DNA of 64,000 nt from contig NAJO01000004.1 of the NCBI GenBank assembly GCA_002077065.1, positions 1,240,001 through 1,304,000 on the forward strand, read 5' to 3'. Position numbers and translations under genes: made by a program. The DNA comes from Cryoendolithus antarcticus (taxonomy: Eukaryota; Ascomycota; Dothideomycetes; Cladosporiales; Cladosporiaceae). Position 1 is the first letter of the stretch, and every line of letters starts with the position of its first letter. Of the stretch, positions 9,026 through 18,917 are shown piece after piece. Under the pieces are notes generated by a model, which worked only from the letters and a program-made list of their open reading frames with translations, had not been told where the DNA came from and made no database searches.

Positions 9026-11866
9026 TCACCGTTTCCCCAACCCCACACTCCTTCTCCCCTTCTCCCAAACCCCCAAACTAACCTCCTCCTCACTTTCCTC
9101 AACAACAGCAGCAGGCGCCGGAGTTCTCCTTTCCTTCCTCTTCCTAACCCGCCGATTAAAACTAATCTGACTCGCACTATCATCCGGCGCCAAACTCGCC
9201 GTATCCCCTAACCCATCATCATCTTCGTCCTCGAAATCCGTGAACCCAGATGCAGGCGTGCCGAGGCGAACGCCGGGGTCCATGGAGCCGCGGCGGAGTG
9301 TAGCTTGCATCGAGAGACCGGCGCTGCGCTCGCGGAGGAGCTGGCGGACTAGTTCTGCCCGCGAGTGGAGGGCTTCGAAAGCGTCTTCTAGGCGTTCCAT
9401 GTCGGTGTAGAGGTTTCGTTCTAGTTCTGCTAGGACGGCGATTTCGGTGTCTTCGTCTAGTTGGACTGGGGCTGGAGATGACAAGCCGCCGCCCATGGGT
9501 CCTGGCGTGGGACCACGCGAAGGGAAAGGGACGGTAGGTGGGGGGATGGAGTTGTCGGGGGACATGACGTTTCGCAATGGAGAGAAAGGTGTTGGGCCAC
9601 GAGATGGTGCCAGCCCGGAGAGACCAGAGAAGGGCGTTGTGTTGCGGCTGAATGGCGTGTTGGACTGGCGTGAAGGACCGCGGGAGATAGGGCCGCCGTA
9701 GTTTGAGGCTGAGGGTGGAAGACCGCCGCCATTGTTCTCGGCACCTGACCAGAGGAAGCCGTCGAAGCGGCCGGAGATGAGGATTTCCCATTCTTGCTCG
9801 TTGACTTCTGCCAGTGTGGCGAGCATGCCGTGAAGATTAGGGTTGTTCAGAAGATACATAGCACACTCGCAGTCTCGCGGTGGGCGCTCGAGGCGGTAAA
9901 GCCGCTGGAGGGCTTTCCGCGTGCGCTTCAGGGCTGTGGATGAACTGGCTGGTCGCTCGGCTGGGGTTGGAGCGCGACTGTCGGAGACGGACGTTTGGCC
10001 ATGCATGAGTGCTATGAACAGATTTCGTTGGTGAACGTTCAGCTTCGTCATCATCGCGAACATCAATGTGTCCTCGTCTGCTTCCTCGGGTGGACCTGCA
10101 GTGAACTCGGGCTGCTGCGAGAGCCAGCTCTGCACTGCAAGCTTCGTCTTCTGGTTCTGTCTCTTGTAGTGGTCTCTGTACTCATCAGGTACATCAATGT
10201 CGATTTTCTGCATTGGTGCCTCAGTTGCTCCGTAGATCCCAAGTCCACCATCGTCAGGAGAGATCGAGAAGGGTGGCCATTGTGGCAGCTCACGACGGCC
10301 GGACACGAACTCGAGGATCTCGCCCCAGCTCACGCCTGTATCTTCCTCCTCTGACAAGTAAGGCTGTGGTATTATCTTACAGATAACACAGTCACAATGC
10401 ACTGAGGAGATGTCTCTCGCGAAGATGTGTGTAAGCTTGTCGAGTAGCCTCCTTGCTACTGATCGGTAGCCTGTTGCTACTGCGATGGAGCCGTTCCGCC
10501 TGAAGACGTGTATGAAGTCGTCAAGCCGCTTATATAGTGGCGTAAAGACTCTCTGGTACTCTTCCAGTGGAGCTGCTTGGTAGATCGCTGGTGACTGATA
10601 CATGGAGTACTGCGGCACTGGCTTCGGCGAATCGCTCGAAACGAGCTTCTTCGGGATCATATGCTGTAGCCCGCCGTTCTTGAGCAGATAGTCCACCCGA
10701 GGCACTTGTGGCGGTGCAGCCATAGGTGGGGGCGGCGGTGGAGGAGGTGCCATGCCATAACCTGTCGGTGTCTTGCCCGACTCCATCGATTGCATCGACT
10801 CGTAGCTACCTCCAACATCGATGATGGGCGTATGTGCAATTGGATACTGCGGCTCCGATGGCGTGGGCGTCTTGGGCTGAGAGTCCGTGACCGATGGTGG
10901 TGATCTCTCCACCGGCGCAGGAGCCGGTGTCCTCCCAGTCTTACGCTCCGGTGCAACAGAGGTCGCGTCCGAGTCAAGCGTCTGCTCCGTATTCTGCGTG
11001 AGGTTCGATGCTGGCTGCGAGCCTGTCGATACCGTCCGACGATAGCTGCTCGTCGGCGTTGACTTGTGCGACCCATCATCTGGAAAGGCACCGGGCATGC
11101 TCGAGATCTCACTCTCTTGGAAGCGAGCATCTTTACGAAGGCTTGCTACGGAGCCCACAGGCTTGACGCTGCGTCGTGAATCTGAGTCGGGTGTTCTCCG
11201 TCCAGTGCGTACGTCGACCCTCGCTCTGTCTGCTGCACTCCGCATGCTGTTCCCACTCCCCGATCGCCTGATATCCGGCTCCTCAGCTGTGAGCGGAGGA
11301 CTTGGCGGTGGGCGGTGATTGGAAGGCTCCGATCTTCTCCTCTTCTCCTTCTCGGTAGCCATGTCGGGTTCAGGCGATGTCGATCCTGTCTGTGGCTTGC
11401 CCACATCCTCTCGACTTCGTACTGCCTCCCTGCTATGCGCCTTGCTGAAAGTTGGGTACGACGACTTGGGCCGCACATCAGAAGCAGCGATCTCTGGCAC
11501 ATCCATGGTGACCTTTCTCGAGCCTCGCTCAGACTTGGTCCCAGATTTCAGTGCCTCGTTCTCCTTGTCCTTAGCACGTTCCCGTTCCTCACTCTCTGAT
11601 CTCAGCCTTCTCATTGATGGAATCTTCTTCCCACTGACATCCAACGAAGAGCTCGACTTGTGTGACGAGCGATGTTTGTCTCTCGGCACTGCACCAGCTG
11701 CTGTGCCGCCGTCTTTCTCGCGGTCCCTGTCGTATTCCTTGCGCCGCCGCCGTGGTTGCTCGTCATCACGTGCGGACGACGGCATTCTATGGCGGACTGC
11801 AGCTGCAGGCGACGACAGCGGTAGCGCCGTGTCGTGTGGATTTGGGTAGCTGGACCAGTTGGGCAT
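9026..11866 (-). CDS. large conserved-looking protein of unknown function with two Cys-x-Cys motifs
   Basis: 946 codons, one exon, ATG at 11866. Residues 1-~370 are disordered, rich in Arg/Ser/Glu/Pro, with a Pro run and an acidic-basic N terminus. A compact region of ~330 residues follows. It starts near DYLLKNGGLQHMIPKKL, then an EEYQRVFTPLYKRLDDFIHVF helix, then HCDCVICKI (about residues 488-496), and later RPPRDCECAMYLL (about 660-672). The two Cys-rich motifs may bind a metal together. The tail is disordered apart from a Glu/Leu helical stretch (ELERNLYTDMERLEDAFEALH). I do not recognise a named family. A memory that related fungal proteins carry a DNA glycosylase label could not be supported from the sequence, so no function is assigned. 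The 3' end of the coding strand is G-rich. Confidence 0.75.
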   Translation of the reverse strand: MPNWSSYPNPHDTALPLSSPAAAVRHRMPSSARDDEQPRRRRKEYDRDREKDGGTAAGAVPRDKHRSSHKSSSSLDVSGKKIPSMRRLRSESEERERAKDKENEALKSGTKSERGSRKVTMDVPEIAASDVRPKSSYPTFSKAHSREAVRSREDVGKPQTGSTSPEPDMATEKEKRRRSEPSNHRPPPSPPLTAEEPDIRRSGSGNSMRSAADRARVDVRTGRRTPDSDSRRSVKPVGSVASLRKDARFQESEISSMPGAFPDDGSHKSTPTSSYRRTVSTGSQPASNLTQNTEQTLDSDATSVAPERKTGRTPAPAPVERSPPSVTDSQPKTPTPSEPQYPIAHTPIIDVGGSYESMQSMESGKTPTGYGMAPPPPPPPPMAAPPQVPRVDYLLKNGGLQHMIPKKLVSSDSPKPVPQYSMYQSPAIYQAAPLEEYQRVFTPLYKRLDDFIHVFRRNGSIAVATGYRSVARRLLDKLTHIFARDISSVHCDCVICKIIPQPYLSEEEDTGVSWGEILEFVSGRRELPQWPPFSISPDDGGLGIYGATEAPMQKIDIDVPDEYRDHYKRQNQKTKLAVQSWLSQQPEFTAGPPEEADEDTLMFAMMTKLNVHQRNLFIALMHGQTSVSDSRAPTPAERPASSSTALKRTRKALQRLYRLERPPRDCECAMYLLNNPNLHGMLATLAEVNEQEWEILISGRFDGFLWSGAENNGGGLPPSASNYGGPISRGPSRQSNTPFSRNTTPFSGLSGLAPSRGPTPFSPLRNVMSPDNSIPPPTVPFPSRGPTPGPMGGGLSSPAPVQLDEDTEIAVLAELERNLYTDMERLEDAFEALHSRAELVRQLLRERSAGLSMQATLRRGSMDPGVRLGTPASGFTDFEDEDDDGLGDTASLAPDDSASQISFNRRVRKRKERRTPAPAAVVEESEEEVSLGVWEKGRRSVGLGKR

Positions 11867-12597
11867 AGTCTTTAGTCGTTGTGTAGTATGAGCGGCACTC
11901 GCTTAGGACCGTTGGCGTTGGCGCTTATTCTTGCCCTGCGGATCCACTTCTCCAACACTTTAGAATGCAGTGTCGCTGGGCCTTGATTCGTTCAAACATC
12001 TATCAATTTACCATTGAGAGTATGCCAGCAGATGGGGAGCTGTAAGGACGTGCAGGTATCACAGTACCTGCGTCTATCGTGGCAGTGGCGGCGACAGCGG
12101 TCTCGTGTCTCAAGCCGGGGCGCGGACGTGGGCGCAGCTTTCACATGCATCTCAAGCTTCTCAGTCCACCCACATCACTGACATATCTCGATAATCTGGG
12201 AGCAGAATCGGATCGAGAAAGCCTCAACATCAGCGCGAGGGGCCATCAGCGTCAATGGCGGCAGTATGCTTGCAGCTGAAGCCCTAGAAAGCCGCCCAAA
12301 CTGCCTACCTCCCCAGCATGTTTCGGCCGAAGCAGTCCCACAGACACCCCAGCACTGAGGCCATGCGTTGATTTCCTCGCATAGCGACATGAGGATTTTC
12401 GCGAAAGCAACAGATGTCAAGTGAATGTGGGCAGCCTCACGACTCGGGGTATAGTAAGGTCTCAGCGACTGACCTTGCCACCGACTGCCTTGCGTGAGTC
12501 GGCGGAATGCAAGCACGAGCGTCAAGCCCAAGACACTTTTCCTACCTTCATCTCAGTCCAAGTCGGATATGATTGCTAGACTGTCTGTGATGCCATC
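11867..12597. other. divergent promoter region
   Basis: 731 nt between the start of the 946-codon gene (minus) and the GT8 gene (plus). Short open frames occur on both strands but none has recognisable protein features. It should contain both promoters. Confidence 0.5.
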
Positions 12598-13659
12598 ATG
12601 GCAGCAGCCTCAAACCCACGCTCCATAGCTTTCTTCCTCGTTCTCTTCCTCGCCTCCGCCCTCATAACCCTCACAGTCCGCACCTCTCACTGGCACACCT
12701 ACCTCCCCGCTTCTCCCTACGCCCGCCATGGCAGACAGTCCCCAAATCACATAACTATCGCCCCCGCAAAGATAGCCTACGCGACCTTCCTCGCCGCCAA
12801 CGCCAATCCCGACCGCTTCACCTCCGATGAACAAGCCATCCTTCACAACGACAACGACGATGGCTACTTCATCGGCGCCCGCGTCCTCGCCTACCAACTT
12901 TTGCACTCCCGCTCCGCAGGCACAAACGCCTCAATCCCCTTCATCGTAATCTGTACCGCCGACGTCTCGAAACGCAAACGCGCCCGGCTGGCCAAAGACG
13001 GCGCAATCATAAGAGTCGTCGACCGCCTGACAGCAGACTGGGTGAACCCCGCCAACGCCCGCTGGGCAGATGTAATGGCCAAGCTGCGCCTCTTTCAGAT
13101 GACAGAATACCACAAAATCCTCTTCATCGACGCCGATCACCTCGTCACCGCCAGCTTAGACGGCGTCTTCTACGACGAAGCCACCCTAACCGCCCCAACC
13201 CTCTCAAACCCCGCCGCTATCCTCGCCGACGAAGCAGCCCTTCCGCGAACCTACATGTTCGCCACGCACGCCGATTACTGGGGCTACGAGCACGCCTACC
13301 CACCACCCGTCGAATCAAACTACCTCAACTGCGGTTTCTTCGTTTTCACGCCCTCAAAAGTTCTTTTCGACTACTACGTCTCCCTGCTAGCGCTTCCCGG
13401 GCGTTTCGATCCCAGCTTTCCGGAGCAGAACTTGCTCAACTATGCGCATCGGAAGGAGGGCAATATGCCCTGGAAAGTGCTGTGGTATGGGTGGAATGTT
13501 AATTGGCCCACGGAGAAGGATTGGAGGGGCGGGGCGAGGAGTTTTCATGCGAAGTATTGGGATGCGGATCCGAGTCATGATGTTTTTTTGAAGGGGTTGT
13601 GGAGGGAGCAGAGGGCGGAGATGGAGGGGTTTTATAGGGGGAGGGATGGGGGAAAGTAG
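12598..13659 (+). CDS. family 8 glycosyltransferase, type II membrane protein (glycogenin-like fold)
   Basis: 353 residues, one exon, ATG at 12598. A short N terminus and one hydrophobic helix (AFFLVLFLASALITLTV, residues 11-27) give a signal anchor, so the catalytic domain should face the Golgi lumen. YATFLAANA starts the GT-A fold. The metal and nucleotide-sugar binding DxD is DAD at 178-180 in LFIDADHLV. YLNCGFFVFTPS and a late FHAKYW His motif also match GT8 enzymes of the glycogenin/GlcNAc-transferase type. Donor and acceptor cannot be read from sequence. The gene shows the clearest strand switch in the window: the first ~600 nt are C-rich, and the last ~150 nt are almost pure G/A/T. Confidence 0.88.
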   Translation: MAAASNPRSIAFFLVLFLASALITLTVRTSHWHTYLPASPYARHGRQSPNHITIAPAKIAYATFLAANANPDRFTSDEQAILHNDNDDGYFIGARVLAYQLLHSRSAGTNASIPFIVICTADVSKRKRARLAKDGAIIRVVDRLTADWVNPANARWADVMAKLRLFQMTEYHKILFIDADHLVTASLDGVFYDEATLTAPTLSNPAAILADEAALPRTYMFATHADYWGYEHAYPPPVESNYLNCGFFVFTPSKVLFDYYVSLLALPGRFDPSFPEQNLLNYAHRKEGNMPWKVLWYGWNVNWPTEKDWRGGARSFHAKYWDADPSHDVFLKGLWREQRAEMEGFYRGRDGGK

Positions 13660-13774
13660 ATGTTCTGGCTACATCACCATTGGACTCTCCATCAACACAC
13701 GCAAATATTATCCCATCGCAGTGCTTGCCTAGCCGACGCCTCTGGTTTCTAATTCGTTGTTCTCCAACACGCCG

Positions 13775-15274
13775 CTACGACGACGGCTTCGGTGGTGGTG
13801 GTCCCATAGTAGCAATCGCATCCCCGAATCCGCCATCTCCGGCAGCAATCGCAGGCACACTCGTCATACTCACCGCCGTCTCCACCGATGCCTCCACCCC
13901 ACCAAATGAACCGTCGGAGGTCAAAGCCAGCGACCTCGCTGCTGGTGTTGCTGTCGGCAATGGCGTAGCCGTCATCCCATCGTAATTGCTCAACGCATGA
14001 TTCTTCAAATTATCGATAGCATCCCAGTCATCCTTCGTACACCCGTCCAGGCGAGCGTTGCTGCAATCCCAGCAGTCTTTCAAATTGATGCTGTGGTCCG
14101 CGGATGAGATGTCTTCGCTCCAGCGATTCCTGCAGTCGTCGACTTTGTAGCCGAGGGGTTCGGTGTGCTCCTCCTTGGGGAGCCAGTAGTGCTTCTCGTT
14201 GGTGCACATGTTCTGGTCGTTGTCGTAAGGGTGCTGCACCGTAGGGATTCGGGTCTAGGAGCCAGAAGAGGCGGTCGTTGCCGTGGTGCTCATTGTTGTA
14301 GTTGGAGTAGCCGCCGCGCTTGTGGTTGAACCCTTTGCTGTCACAGCTGGGAGAGAGTAAGCTGACGAGAAAGGACTGAAGACTACTAGATGGCGATCCC
14401 TTTGTCGTACTAATTCACGATCGGCAGAAAGCCGTTCTGTACACAGAAGGTATATCCCATTGTGTAGTTCTTCGGGGAGTCGATGTCCCGGGCGAAGCCA
14501 ACCTGAAGCAAGATGCTGCCGCGTTCGCCTGTTTTAGACTGGCTACTAGGCCAGTAGTCACTGTTATGGCGAGTGTCAGCTTTGACTAGCTACGGCGCAG
14601 TGCTAGGAAAGATTCACTATATTGTCATGTACAAAGTGTGCAGCTCCGGCAAGCTGGATAGCTTGCCGTGTATCTGCGTACAGAACTCGAAGACAGCGGA
14701 GATGAGGAAGTGCTAGTGGTCACCTATCATCTTTCACAAATTCATATGCCGCCGTGCTCTACCAACGTGCTGGTGCGCACTCACACCATCGATAGCAGCA
14801 CACTTGTTGCCACCGTTCTCATCGTCATCAATGTCCACGAAGCACTGCGTGTCGATGCCAGGATACCAGGTCCACGGCTTCTTGTGCTTGGGATGTTGCA
14901 CAGCTGGATCGTCTGCATCGGGGTGCTCAAGCCAGTATGTGCCCTTGGGCGGCTCTTCTGCTGGCTTGCTGGTCTTGCGGCGACCGAGAGCAGAGTGCAC
15001 CGCTTGCTCCTCGACAGGCGAGTGCGCCTCAAAAGCTGGATGCTCCTCCAGATCAGGCGCGGAGATGATTGTCTGTGGGAGGGCGGTCGTAATACCAACG
15101 ATAGTGACAAAGATGGAAAGCAGTCGGATCTCGATGGAGTCGGAGCCGAGATAAGCTGTTCGGGTCAGTGAGTGTTGAGTGCCGGCAAGAAAGGCGATAA
15201 TAACAAGTGCTATGAGCTGGGCCGAAGATGTTTGCTAGTCCTTCCGTGGCCATACTGGATTGTGATGAAGGCAT
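13775..15274 (-). pseudogene. TYTYWPP/CFGGHG family copy E: secreted Cys-rich protein, diverged, one frameshift
   Basis: Unrecognised family, most diverged copy. Proposed exons: 15274 or 15253-15205 (uncertain), 15155-14785, 14712-14633, 14560-14411, and 14346-13775. All joins are in frame, with donors GTTATT, GTGAGT, GTACAT and GTACGA. A hydrophobic secretory-type segment (LLSIFVTIVGITTALP) precedes a Glu/Pro-rich region and a block with KKPWTWYPGIDTQCFVDI. Then come FEFCTQIHG, DYWPSS, SILLQVGFA, CDSKGFNHKRGGY and DRLFWLLDPNP, which line up with copies A-D. Next to DPNPY the frame must shift by one nucleotide (near 14240) to reach the matching MCTNEKHYW part and DCWDCSNAR. A Pro/Thr/Ala-rich tail ends at 13775. 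The last intron sits at the same place and phase as in B, C and D. It could be a decayed gene or a one-base sequence error. Confidence 0.6.
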
Positions 15275-15595
15275 GGAAACAACGTGGCAAATACCAAATG
15301 CCAGGGCAGCTCTGGAACAGCCAGCTGGCTCGAATAACCCCTTGTTCGCTGACACTTGGTTGACTAAGACGCTGTACATGTGCTGCGCTCGGATATGCTG
15401 CCCCGGCTTTATTTAGACGGACTGTGAGAGATGTGAGCTGTTCCCTCGTTCAGCAGCGCTAATGTGATACATGTACCGTACACTCCGCTTCACCGGCCTG
15501 GGCCAAAGATCCCCAAGCCATTGGCGACCATCCCATCGTCCCGGCCCGATGCCATTACCAATTACATCGCATGAACCCATCCGAATACGGCCCTC
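15275..15595. other. intergenic: 5' flank of copy E and 3' flank of MDM31
   Basis: 321 nt. No gene was recognised. Both neighbours are on the minus strand. Confidence 0.45.
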
Positions 15596-17647
15596 TTACA
15601 TCCCAACCCCAGCCAAACCTCCAAACACCACCCTTCCCAACACTCCCAATCCCCACAGCCCCACCTTCCTAACTCGTCTACCCATACGTCCCTGATCGCC
15701 CAGATCCCGCTCAAAAGCACCATACACCTCCCTAGACAAGTCTTCCAACAAGCCGCTATCAAAGACCGTCCAGCTGCCATTGAAGTCCGTAACAGGCTTG
15801 ATTACACGGCAGTGGATGGGGATGAAAGACGAGTGCGTGTTGATGTACGCGATGATCGGCCGGATCAGGGTGGATGTCGTGAGACTTGGATCAGCGGCGC
15901 TAGGCAAGAGGGGTACGGAGGCGCGGACGCTGTTGAGATGGGTTCGAATGTCGAGGATCAGGTATGGCGTGGTGTCTACTTCGACAGTCGGATTTGCTGG
16001 TGGCGCGATGGAGGTGTGCCCATGAGTCAAGTCGTGCGTCGAAGATGCACTGGAGTCCTCGTCTTCACGATGGAAAGGCGTTTGCACTTTCTGCACTGAA
16101 GCTTCAACGCGATCGTAGATCTCGGACAGCGCGGCTGTGATACTGTCGTCTGTGTCGTGAGGGATCGTGATGTCGGCTACGATGTCGACATTGCCTTCGT
16201 AGATCCAGCTGAATGGACCGTCTACGCCGCGATTGAGATGGTCGATGGCCAATCCGTCGATGCGGAGCCGCGACTGCTTCTTCCAGATCGTGGGATCACC
16301 TAGTGAGCCGTCTGTCCGACCGTGGGACTGAACGGGATGAATCGTGAAGAGCGCGTCGTCGAAGCTGCCGCTCATCGTGTTTGCTGACAGCAAGTCATAG
16401 AACAGCCACTGCTTTCTTAGCCGCGGTAGCTCGCAAGCGAAGACGCTGACTGTGAAGGGTCTGAAACGATTCGGCTGGTACATTGTGAGCAGGATGTCTG
16501 ACATCTTGAAGCCGTCTATCTCGAAGTCGCCGATATTGTGCTCATGGCGGTAGGTCTTTGGATCGATGTACTCGCCTGTGCTGTGCACTGAGGTCCGATC
16601 GATGACGCCTCGAACGCCATGGACCTCGACGTCGCGGAGCAGACCCTTGCCGTTGAACCACTTCGTGAAAGACAGGGTAACATTGACCCTGTCGATCGTG
16701 ACATCGAATTGGGTGTAGTTATTATCCTCCTCGGCTGCCGCAGCTTCTTCGCGCTCACGCTCGGAAGTCGATAACATCGCTGCCTCGGCCGCAGCAGCTA
16801 TGGACGAGCCCTTGCTGACTGACGTCCTCTGCTTCTTGCCCGGTCTCCGCGAAACAAAAACATTACTAAAGGTGATCACACCGTCGTTCCACTTTGGCAC
16901 AATGGCAGACTCAAACACCACTTTGAGACCCGAAGACTTGGTCAGGTAGTTGCCCACCCATGCTGCCAAGGTCTCCTGGGCGAAGACCGTGTTGATCGTC
17001 AGAATGGCCAGCGATACGAATGTGGTCGTCCCCAAGATGATCCAGACTATGTGCGCCCACAACAGCCAGCTCGCGAATGCAAAGAACTCATCAAACGTGA
17101 AGGGTCGTATTGATCGAATCGAGAACCACTTAAATCGGATGCCCAGTCTATGCCAGAATCCCGTCGCAGCCGACAGGAGCTCTTCCTTTGTCGGCCGATG
17201 GAGGTGTGGCAGGTGCGGTAGGCGATCATAGAGGTGCTTGCCTCCGGCGCCAACTGTGGCTGCAGCTGTCTTGATCTGGGAGGATGCCGATGCAGCATCC
17301 ACATCCTCTGCGTCTTTGAGGTCCTTGGACAGTTTCTGGGGAGTCTGATCGCTCTTCCATCGCCGTTGTGCGAGCGCTGCGATCAGACTGGGCGGCTCAC
17401 GTCCGACTGTCTGAGATAGCGGCCGCCCTACTCTCAATCCCCGACCTGTCAGGGCGCGTGCCGTGGTCGCCACCGCTGTGATATTCGCGGTTGAAGCATG
17501 TTGTGTGTATGATCGTCGCCACGCGACTCCCTGCGCCTGTGATGTTCGCGATATCGATGCGCGGTAGACGAGCGGAGATGTTGTTGGTATGGCTGCCAAA
17601 AGGGAGGTAGTATGTCGACGCCCTACACTCGTGACATGGCGGCTCAT
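15596..17647 (-). CDS. MDM31: Mdm31/Mdm32-family mitochondrial inner-membrane protein
   Basis: 683 residues from the ATG at 17647, one exon. The N terminus (MSRHVTSVGRRHTTSLLA) is Arg/Ser/Thr-rich and free of acids, typical of a mitochondrial presequence. A hydrophobic pair of helices lies around FASWLLWAHIVWIILGTTTFVSLAILTI. The conserved body includes VVFESAIVPKWNDGVITF, NNYTQFDVTIDRVNVTLSF and LLRDVEVHGVRGVIDRTSVH. A C-terminal hydrophobic segment ends the protein. Yeast Mdm31/Mdm32 are inner-membrane proteins needed for mitochondrial shape, mtDNA maintenance and lipid homeostasis. An in-frame ATG at 17821 would add 58 residues, but that extension lacks presequence character and overlaps the PNO1 promoter, so 17647 is preferred. 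PNO1 diverges from it with 302 nt between the ATGs. Confidence 0.86.
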   Translation of the reverse strand: MSRHVTSVGRRHTTSLLAAIPTTSPLVYRASISRTSQAQGVAWRRSYTQHASTANITAVATTARALTGRGLRVGRPLSQTVGREPPSLIAALAQRRWKSDQTPQKLSKDLKDAEDVDAASASSQIKTAAATVGAGGKHLYDRLPHLPHLHRPTKEELLSAATGFWHRLGIRFKWFSIRSIRPFTFDEFFAFASWLLWAHIVWIILGTTTFVSLAILTINTVFAQETLAAWVGNYLTKSSGLKVVFESAIVPKWNDGVITFSNVFVSRRPGKKQRTSVSKGSSIAAAAEAAMLSTSEREREEAAAAEEDNNYTQFDVTIDRVNVTLSFTKWFNGKGLLRDVEVHGVRGVIDRTSVHSTGEYIDPKTYRHEHNIGDFEIDGFKMSDILLTMYQPNRFRPFTVSVFACELPRLRKQWLFYDLLSANTMSGSFDDALFTIHPVQSHGRTDGSLGDPTIWKKQSRLRIDGLAIDHLNRGVDGPFSWIYEGNVDIVADITIPHDTDDSITAALSEIYDRVEASVQKVQTPFHREDEDSSASSTHDLTHGHTSIAPPANPTVEVDTTPYLILDIRTHLNSVRASVPLLPSAADPSLTTSTLIRPIIAYINTHSSFIPIHCRVIKPVTDFNGSWTVFDSGLLEDLSREVYGAFERDLGDQGRMGRRVRKVGLWGLGVLGRVVFGGLAGVGM

Positions 17648-17949
17648 GGTCTGCGCATTCTCACTGATGGTGTTGCGCTGTCCCGGGGATCGCTGATGGG
17701 AAGAGAGGATTGTGTAAAATAAGGGAGGTGAATCTCGATGCGCCTCCTCCGCAGACGACATCAAGCTTTCGTTTCTCCATGACGCCGGAACTAGCGCTCG
17801 GCGATAACCCGGATTTAGCATGTGAAGATGGAATTTTGAACTTCTGCCATTTCACTTGCACCAAAGCTCGGCAGGAACGACGAGCTTGTTTGCCACAGCG
17901 AGCAGATACAGGAGGCCAGACTATCAGTCACAACAACACTGCCGCCAGC
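17648..17949. promoter_or_regulatory. shared divergent promoter MDM31 / PNO1
   Basis: Only 302 nt separate the two start codons, so both promoters must lie here. No specific factor site was identified with confidence. Confidence 0.55.
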
Positions 17950-18735
17950 ATGCCAGCCCCAACAGCGCTCCAACGAGGCCCACAGGCTCTAGCAGACGAA
18001 ATGACGCCGGATACTGCGCAGCCCATGGCCGGTAACGACGACATGACAATTACGACCAGCACAACCCACACCGCAATAGACGCCCCCGAAACAGTCCTGC
18101 TCCCGGCACCCACAGCAGATGAAGAAGCCATGCAAATAGACTCAAAGACCTCTCTCTTCGCCCCCGAAAAGGCCTCAACCCGACGACTCAAAGTCGAAGA
18201 CCGCAAAGTCCGGATCCCACCCCACCGCCTCACACCCCTCAAAGCCGCATGGCCGAAGATCTACCCACCCTTAGTCGAGCATCTCAAGCTCCAAGTCCGC
18301 ATGAACGTCTCGAAGAAGACCGTCGAGCTACGGACGTCAAGTCTGACGACAGATACCGGAGCCTTGCAGAAGGGCGTCGACTTCATCACTGCTTTCACCC
18401 TAGGATTTGATCCAGATGATGCGATCGCGCTGCTCCGTCTTGATGATCTGTACATCGAGACATTCGAAATCAAGGACGTCAAGATGCTTGGTGGCGAGCA
18501 CATGGGTCGTGCTGTTGGACGCATAGCAGGGAAGGACGGCAAGACGAAGTATGCGATTGAGAATGCCAGTCGGACGAGAGTGGTACTGGCGGATACGAAG
18601 GTGCATATTTTGGGCGGGTTTCAGAATATTCATGTGGCACGGGAGGCGATTGTGAGTTTGATTTTGGGTAGTCCGCCTGGGAAGGTTTATGGCAATCTGC
18701 GGACTGTGGCGGGGAGGATGAAGGAGAGGTTTTGA
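17950..18735 (+). CDS. PNO1: pre-rRNA processing KH protein Pno1/Dim2
   Basis: 261 residues, one exon. A Thr/Ala/Pro-rich N terminus is followed by the conserved core from RKVRIPPHRLTPLKAAWPKI to the end. It includes LQVRMNVSKKTVELRTS, a KH-like region with GFDPDDAIALLRLDDLYIE, then HMGRAVGRIAGKDGKTKYAI and VYGNLRTVAGRMKERF. This is Pno1 (Dim2, Rrp20), an essential factor for 18S rRNA 3' maturation in 40S assembly that works with the endonuclease Nob1. Length agrees with yeast (274). The ATG at 17950 is chosen because residues encoded upstream are not conserved-looking. The frame opens upstream to 17710, which only reflects the promoter. Confidence 0.94.
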   Translation: MPAPTALQRGPQALADEMTPDTAQPMAGNDDMTITTSTTHTAIDAPETVLLPAPTADEEAMQIDSKTSLFAPEKASTRRLKVEDRKVRIPPHRLTPLKAAWPKIYPPLVEHLKLQVRMNVSKKTVELRTSSLTTDTGALQKGVDFITAFTLGFDPDDAIALLRLDDLYIETFEIKDVKMLGGEHMGRAVGRIAGKDGKTKYAIENASRTRVVLADTKVHILGGFQNIHVAREAIVSLILGSPPGKVYGNLRTVAGRMKERF

Positions 18736-18917
18736 GGGTGTAACATGACAGTGAGAAAGTGTGGATTTAGCGAGGCGTTTCTGGTGGGTAAAGTTACCGT
18801 CAGCGGAGGCATTGAAAGGACATGAAATCCGTCTCAAATGTGCATCGAACCCTCTTCGGTCAATCGTGATTATCGAGACTATCATGTGTCCTTCTCTCCA
18901 CGCACAGTCTTGCTTCC

